A stretch of DNA of 64,000 bases from positions 86,410,601-86,474,600 of the forward strand of contig OZ007567.1 of assembly GCA_963931925.1 (NCBI GenBank), given 5' to 3'. Below are positions 58,001 through 64,000 of this stretch, one piece after another. The position numbers and the translations under genes were made by a program. Origin of the DNA: Onchidella celtica. Lineage: Eukaryota; Mollusca; Gastropoda; Systellommatophora; Onchidiidae. The notes below the pieces were generated by a model, which saw only the letters and a program-made list of their open reading frames with translations, had not been told where the DNA came from and ran no database searches. Every line of letters starts with the position of its first letter. Position 1 is the first letter of the stretch.

Positions 58001-60325
58001 TCCTGCCAAGGGTAGGGTTCAAGACCAGGCATGTTGGAAGTTTGGGATTTTTCTCATATTTTTGTCTCCCTGATCCTAATGGGGGGTAGGGACGAGTACC
58101 TAGTCTTCTCGGATAAGGACGAAAAAGTTCAGAGGCCCGTGTGCATGCTGCGCACGTTAAAGATACCTTGGCAGTTGGAAATCGAAAAGAGCAGGCCGAA
58201 CAGGCCGCTGCCTGGGCAAAATCAAATAAAATTCATCCCTACCATTCCCTCCCCTCCTCCCTCATCTCCCCCCCCTCCAAAAAAAAAAAAAAACAACCAC
58301 CGACGTGCCTGCTCCAGTTGTAACTGGGTGCAATGACAATGGCAAATTTCCTAAATGGGATTACAGTAGTATACAAATACAAATACAAATTGGTGGGCTA
58401 ACAGACTCTGGAAATGTTCTGGAGCAGAACAATTGAGGGGGGGGGGGGAGGGGGTGGAAGACTGCTGAATAATTTGAGATTAGGGTAACAGTAACACTGA
58501 GCAAGGACATTAAAAATTTATGCTCAAGAAAATGACCTATAAATGTATCACTGTCCACGAAAAACTTACCAAGAACAATCATAGTAGCGCCATTGATATA
58601 CTTAATGAGTTCGTCCAGCAGAGGTGTAGCCGACACAGTCTGCATGCCCAGCCAAGTATCACTAAGACACGCACACAATTCTATAGCAAAGCCCATCATC
58701 AGCGTCACCTGGAGGTCACTGGCGCAGAATGTTTCGTAATATCTCTGTATTATGACATAAACAATAAATATTAAGAATGGGTAAGTTCAGTGTTATCTGG
58801 TATATCTGCTTGTTCTCTTTGTTCTGCTTTTTTCGTATTCCGAGGCATTTTACTGAAATCTACGATCATTAATTTATATCGCTAATCAAGCATATCAAAA
58901 TATGAAACGCTTTTTAGCCAGCAGACCCAGAGCTGACACACAGTTTGAAATAATAATGTCTAGAAGTGTCTGAATGACGATGACTAATTTAGAGCAAACA
59001 TACACACCAAAATACAATCAAATTACATATTTTCTACAATTCTGACCAAGAATTTTCAAACAGATCCATACATTGAAAGACGATCTGCTGTCAGAATGTT
59101 TCAGTATTCAAGATTCTGACATGACAGTACAGATCTTAGAATGAAATTAGTAAACAGAAACGTGAAAATTATTGTTAAAAAGCCAGCTGTTCAAGTGACA
59201 AGTCGATCAGTTTTTGAATAAGAAATTCACGTAAATCCGGTTTTCATTTAACATACGTCATGTTAAAATCCCCAGCAAATTTATACATGTACTTATTAGT
59301 CAGCCAACGAGAGATGATCTTAAAGCTAAATCCAGGTAAGACGAGGAAACGACCTTTCGCGGTTCATCTTAACTGACTGGACATCTTGGAGACACACCTC
59401 ATGATGGTCTGAGATGAGATCCAAAGACCACACCATTTTGGCAAATCGGTACGACGCTAGGCCGGCCAAAGTTTGGACCACAATTTTCAACACAGCTGTG
59501 GCCGGTCCAATCTCCTTGGCCACCAGCTGTTGTAGGGCTTTCACTGGGTTTTCGCTGGAGTCACCGAAAGTTCGGGAACAGATGAAACACTGGATAATGA
59601 TGGCCAGACCAAACCATAAACTGCCGTAATACTGGGGAATAGAAATGTTGAAGGCGTGAGTTTTTTTGTTTTTTTTTCTGCCTTTCGTTGTTTTTCTATC
59701 ATGCTCACACATTTTTAATTGTTTTACTACTATTCAATTCTGGCTATTCGTTACTATACGAGTTTACACATTGCATGACGCCAATAGGAAAATGGTGCTT
59801 TCGCTTTGCAATCTGTAGTTACTTTGCCTTTAACATATATAATCGTTGCAAACAAAAGGTATAATCAGATCAGCACACGAACACACAAAAACTGAAAAAA
59901 AAAAACTTGCAGGAGGAAATAAGAACAACCAAGATAACGAGTCAACTATACTTTGGTCGACATAGCGAAATATCAAAATAAAACGTCTATAACGAAAGCA
60001 TGAAATATTGATCCATATTCAAAAACATGCAATTTTAATCGGGACGAACTTTTTATATTATCATTCTCAGTATAAAAATTCGTTCCACGTACCTTCAATA
60101 CAAAGTTATTTTCAAAGAAGTAAGCACAAGCCTCCATGGTAGAGACAAAGTCAAGTGCGTAACCTCGCAATGAGGGCGGTAGAAAGGCCGCAGACAATGC
60201 CCGTAAGACAACACCAGACATCATGTTGATGGCAAAGAACAGCAAGGAAGCCACATACGGTTCTACAAACTCCACCCCAGGTTCCTGTCCGGTGGCGATA
60301 GTCCACACACCGCGCCAGTCAATAC
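55086..60325 (-). CDS. Aquaporin-11/12-like channel (superaquaporin), four exons, start exon missing
   Basis: Membrane channel of the AQP11/12 group, usually intracellular (ER) and permeable to water, glycerol or peroxide. Exons are 60325-60093, 59631-59398, 58744-58570 and 55300-55086, all with consensus junctions and consistent phase. They yield 284 residues, close to the family's usual 270-295. Exon A holds the first membrane span (PYVASLLFFAINMMSGVVLR). Exon B holds SLWFGLAIIIQCFICSRTFG and the first pore box as SSENPV, residues 105-107 of this partial chain, where AQP11 has NPC. It then has VVQTLAGLASYRFAKMVWSL. Exon D holds the canonical second box YFNPAMASG (residues 223-225), HFFVYWVGPFIGCYVALL and a lysine-rich tail ending ETDKKTK. 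AATAAA overlaps the stop codon. Exon A begins two bases into a codon, so a short upstream exon supplies the ATG; I could not place it. Confidence 0.88.
55301..57781. other. Aquaporin last intron, nothing further recognised
   Basis: This part of the intron between the third and fourth resolved aquaporin exons contains C/T homopolymers (55617-55637, 56062-56072). I could assign no exon or element to it. Confidence 0.4.
57782..57936. mobile_element. 155-bp foldback MITE
   Basis: Most of its length is two inverted arms. Left: AGCCGATTTTGATCAGCC...GATGGTGACG. The right arm is the reverse of AGCCGATTTGGATCGGCG...GATGGTGACG. They diverge toward the middle. No target duplication was identified. Confidence 0.65.
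57965..58290 (+). mobile_element. tRNA-derived SINE with a conserved-looking central domain
   Basis: A-box TGGTCTAGAGGC (57975-57986) and B-box GGTTCAAGACC (58016-58026) at tRNA spacing are followed by a body. The body holds TCGGATAAGGACGAAAA, then GTGTGCATGCTGCGCACGTT and AAAGATACCTTGGCAGTTGG, and ends in a CT-rich and A-rich tail. The GCACGTTAAAGA segment resembles central domains shared across mollusc SINEs; which named domain it is needs comparison. Lies in the aquaporin intron. Confidence 0.7.
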
Positions 60326-62940
60326 CTGAAGGTATACAACGAAAACAACTGATTAACACACATTTTGTTTAAATCTTAAAGTAAACAAACATTATGTTGC
60401 TAGTTACTTGTGCCGCTGTGCATTTACCACCTTGAACTTTCCTTATTAATATTAGCATTCACAAGGCATTACAACAACTTTGCAGCGGCGAATTTTTTTT
60501 TTCTCAGATTATTCTGATGCTGAGTAAACGTCTCACCTTACTCCTTTTAGTGATCTCCTCTCAAAAACCATGTAGAGCTAATTGCCATTACACTGCGTGA
60601 GGGGAACACCGAACAAATGGTTCATGATGCTCGATGTCAATAAAATTTGTAAATAGGGACAACAATCTACGATCAGTTCGTTAGTTCATCCAGTAAATCT
60701 TTGTTAATGCGGATATGGCTGGTTTTAGACGACGCAAAGTCATTAACAACGATTACTATCTTTTGGAAGGTTTTGGAATCATCTGAACTCTGTTCCTCAT
60801 TCATTACAAATCATATACATTGTAACAGGCTTTGGCACCAATGTTTTGTTCCACAGCAGAGAGCCCGTGGAATGATTAGGTGTAAGGAAACCCTCTTTCA
60901 CCACAGTCTATTTCCGGGAGTCAATAATAATAGTCTAATCATCTGCCTACAACCTGCATCCACCTCATCTCTTACGATCTCTAGGACTCTACTGTATCCT
61001 TTCCCCCACCTTTCTATTGTTTTCAGTTCTTCATCCTTCCTAGGATGTCGTCACTGCTCTACAATCATGGCACAATCAGACGCATGCCAAAAGGCAACTA
61101 ACAGTTCACTGCATTCCTGACCACGAGGGCTATCAGATAACATTGATTTAAAGAAAAAGGACAGCGCCAATAGGAACATGCAATAATTCAATAGAATCAT
61201 AATGGCATAAGTCATCAAAGACAAGAAAAGAAACAGTTTTTTTCTTAATATCTCAAAAGTGTCAAAAATGACTTAAGCCATTAGTGTCGAGCAATGACGA
61301 TACTTGTCTTTATAAAACCCCGCCCCTTCGTTCCACTCCCTTACTCTCTGCACTCGCTCACTCATTCCTTTCGCTCCATCCTATCATCAGCAAAAGCCTC
61401 CCCAGAAGTAAAAAAGACGATCAAGACAATAATTGACAACGACACCTGTAGCAAGACCGAGAAGGGAAGCTCACAGAACACATTTTCAGACCGAGGACCC
61501 CAAAAAAGGCTGATGACTATCTAAGGGTGAGCCTGTGTTTGATGACATTCAATCGGCTTCTTTTAGTCACAAATTTTATTTAGACTCCTCCTTCCCCGAT
61601 GAAGAATGTCTATTTCTGTGTAACTCCCACCCATGTGTATCACTACGGTATCTGTTTCTAGTGTATATTAGGTCGACACTTCTATATTTAGCTCTCACAA
61701 GAGTAGAACATGCTAGAAAACAGTCTTCAGTCAGAAATAGTGCGAGAAAATGAGCCGCCCCAAAGGTTACGCTAATTTAATTTTCATAATTGATAGTAAC
61801 TTAGCGATGACGTCATGAGCCTTGTACAAATAAACTCTTTCGGCTGGGTCAGCCTGTAGACTATTAGATTTCACGAGAACAAGACAATGACGGTAAATTT
61901 TACTAATTGTAAAGGCTAACATGTCCAATTATTTCTGGATGTTAACTCCTGTTTTGTCTCTTTCGTTTGCTCGCCGCAGAATTAGAAGGGATCCAGGTGC
62001 CATGTGACTGCTTTTGACAAAAAGGCGAAAAACATAATTTCGATATATACCAGTCGAATTTGACAAACGTTTGCAATACTGTCTTCAGCTCTTCGAGTAA
62101 TTCATTAAAATGTTAAATTCGATTGCTTTATTGCTCAAAAGCATTCAAATAGCACTTAGATCCCTTCTAATTCCAAGCCCCTCAATTAATGATCACAGTT
62201 CTAAATCTCGTTATCTTTTTTCTCTTCCAAACTGCTGCTCAAATTGGTTATTTCATTTTGGTCCTTTATCCTTTCCTTGCAAATGGCCACTTGCGTGTTT
62301 GTGTCTCGCGTTTAGGATATACATGCCCGGAAAATACCATTTATTTATGTTTAAGTTTCACTCACAGAATAATAGAGAACTACTGTCAAGAGAGCAGAGG
62401 GCCGACGAAAAACCCGAGGCACAGGATACCGAAACGAATCAATTCGTCATATTCCCTCCGCCGACTTGTCAATAGTGCAACAATTCGCACCACACCATTT
62501 TTAAAATTGAACGAAAATGAGCAATAACTCACTGTATTTATACGCGGGCAATTTGTGGACATAGAGTGGGAGAAGGAATGGTTCGTCTTGGTATTCTGTG
62601 TCTCGGAAAGAATTAAGAAGAAAACAAACCAAGACAAGAAACCAGAAGAAAAAAGGAAAGCGAGATACAAATGCTAAGCGCAGCCATCGTCCGCAAACAA
62701 TGATTTTCAGCACAGCTACCAGAGAAAACACGGAAGAGAATCATTAAGGAAGACTGGGATTTTCTTAAATTCATTCACACATTGCCGAAAACATTCTTCT
62801 GGTGACTTGCTACAGGTTGCAATGTTACATGGTGGATATAGACTACATGCTATTGGTGTCACAACTGCGGGCGTTTCATTAACAGAGATATCATTACTGC
62901 TTCTATCGGTACTATAATATTATTGTACATCTCTTGCTAG
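60326..62940. other. Region upstream of the resolved aquaporin exons
   Basis: The aquaporin start exon should lie here or beyond the window. I saw an ATG-initiated short frame with adjacent strong donors near 60540 (AAGGA|GTAAGG and AAG|GTGAGA), but its phase does not fit the next exon. The plus-strand frames at 60701-61120 and 62110-62475 have no recognisable domain. Confidence 0.4.
62533..62731 (-). other. Doubtful upstream aquaporin exon
   Basis: A reading frame with a hydrophobic stretch (FPFFFWFLVLVCFLLN) ends in a very strong donor, ACA|GTGAGT at 62533. Its phase fits the acceptor of the first resolved aquaporin exon. It has no in-frame ATG: the frame begins after a stop at 62743-62741 and the apparent start is GTG. 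An acceptor-like CTCTGGTAG just inside could make it an internal exon. The resolved exons already give a nearly full-length channel, so the need for this exon is weak. Confidence 0.2.
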
Positions 62941-62944
62941 GCTA

Positions 62945-63290
62945 TCATGGTGCAAATAAATGCGTCCTCCTCTACGTTTCAAATCCCAGGTTCGAATCCC
63001 CTCTGGCTAGGGTCCAGTTCAGCTAATTTCTCGCTGTGCTTTTTGGCATTTGTTTTACTCGTCGGCGGTCCGTCGAAGGTCAAGGCCTCGGTTGTGATAA
63101 TTATAGCTCCCGCCCTCTTTTTTATTGGGTCTTCTCATTTTCCATTTCTTTTCTGGCCAAACCTAATGGAAATCGTTCCAACAAAGACGCCGTGGGTCTT
63201 TAATGGCCGAGGTGTTTTTTTTTCCGGGTTTTGCCAATTTGTAAAAGTGGCAATCAAGCTTACCCTGCATAGATGCCGAGACTACAAGCG
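62945..63290 (+). mobile_element. Possible degraded tRNA-derived SINE
   Basis: A perfect B box GGTTCGAATCC (62990-63000) follows a weak A-box region. About 180 bp downstream is GTGGGTCTTTAATGGCCGAG. I could not fold a tRNA or find a duplicated target site. Confidence 0.3.
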
Positions 63291-63756
63291 TTAATTCGGC
63301 CACACAGAACACAACTTCAAGATCACACCTTGTATACCCATGAAATTATGATTTTGAAATATACTCTTGTGGCAAATTGTAGTGAGAACTATGGAAAAGT
63401 ATTAGAAAAGAAAACGCGAAGAACCCAAACGAAATAGATAAGTCGAAACTCTTTATGTTCGAAAAAAAAACAACAACACAATTCTTCTTGTACATATCAA
63501 ATATTAAAGACACTACGTTTTGCCCCAAATTATATTCACGGTATTCTGATAGTAGACACAAGAAAACTAGGTCTTATGTCTTGTACCCATTCGGATTCTG
63601 ACAGCGTTGTCTCTTTACTTTAAATGAGGCAGTCAGGGCGCTGCCACTGGAATACATGGCCAAGAATATTGTATTCTGAATAAGTTATTTTACATCTTGT
63701 TTTTCAATCCTGTTGTGAAAGAACTTAAACACTTAGTTGGACGCACGGACATGACG

Positions 63757-63789
63757 GTTGGGCAGGCAGACAGATAGACAGACAAACAA

Positions 63790-63842
<53 letters not shown>

Positions 63843-63862
63843 TAGACAGATAGACAGATAGG

Positions 63863-63932
<70 letters not shown>
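63757..63932. repeat. Compound (CAGA)n-(GATA)n microsatellite, second locus
   Basis: CAGACAGA units pass into GATAGATA in the same order as at 4743-4870. The minus-strand translation as SVCL/SIYL repeats is an artefact. Confidence 0.97.
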
Positions 63933-63933
<1 letters not shown>

Positions 63934-64000
63934 GGCATATAACTAGGAACAGAACCTGGAATCTCTCACACACACTCATGGAGCTATCTTATGAACTTTT

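Noticed and set aside
60520-60590. Aquaporin start exon with ATGGTTTTTGAGAGG and strong donors
   Set aside because: Both available donors give phase 0 or 2, but the next exon needs phase 1.
63690-63979. Repetitive Leu/Ser/Ile/Tyr protein on the minus strand
   Set aside because: Translation of the GATA/CAGA microsatellite.

Overview
This window is metazoan nuclear DNA, most likely from a mollusc or another lophotrochozoan. It is AT-rich, has small exons in long introns, and is full of transposon debris. Three host genes can be read, all on the minus strand. (1) A kinesin-1 heavy chain (KIF5/KHC) starts near 13.4 kb and runs off the left edge; only its first two coding exons (12092-12220, 10783-10870) are present. 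Its N-terminus resembles the squid protein as I remember it, which is the main basis for the taxonomic guess. (2) NCAPG (condensin I subunit CAP-G) appears complete, from ATG 44567 to stop 18279. I reconstruct 19 coding exons with consistent splice phases, giving 3,255 nt and about 1,084 residues. (3) An aquaporin of the AQP11/12 (superaquaporin) group lies at 55086-60325. Four exons hold nearly the whole channel, but its initiating exon is unresolved.

Layout. 1-10782 is presumed KHC intron, with a hAT remnant, compound microsatellites and a solo LTR (7156-8341). 10783-13490 holds the KHC 5' exons and a CRE-bearing promoter. 13.5-18.1 kb is intergenic, with a PIF/Harbinger derivative at 16229-17317. 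18.1-44.6 kb is NCAPG. Its introns hold two piggyBac-type TTAA elements, two unclassified TIR elements with internal motif arrays, two nested hAT-like elements, and an intron of nearly 8 kb filled by two antisense non-LTR retrotransposons. One of these has an exact 12-bp target-site duplication; the other keeps a 1,047-codon open frame. 44.6-55 kb holds a second solo LTR about 1 kb upstream of the NCAPG start codon, a 243-bp MITE, tRNA-like SINE heads, a diverged tandem duplication and a 5'-truncated LINE with a 14-bp duplication. 55-60.3 kb is the aquaporin gene, with a foldback element and a SINE in its last intron. 60.4-64 kb has no clear gene and ends in a GACA/GATA microsatellite.

The host genes are functionally unrelated (axonal/organelle motor, mitotic chromosome condensation, channel) and share only a strand. 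I see no operon-like arrangement, no CRISPR, no rRNA and no intact tRNA. The least explained structures are the two TIR elements at 20302-22015 and 23952-25981, each carrying a short motif repeated many times inside.
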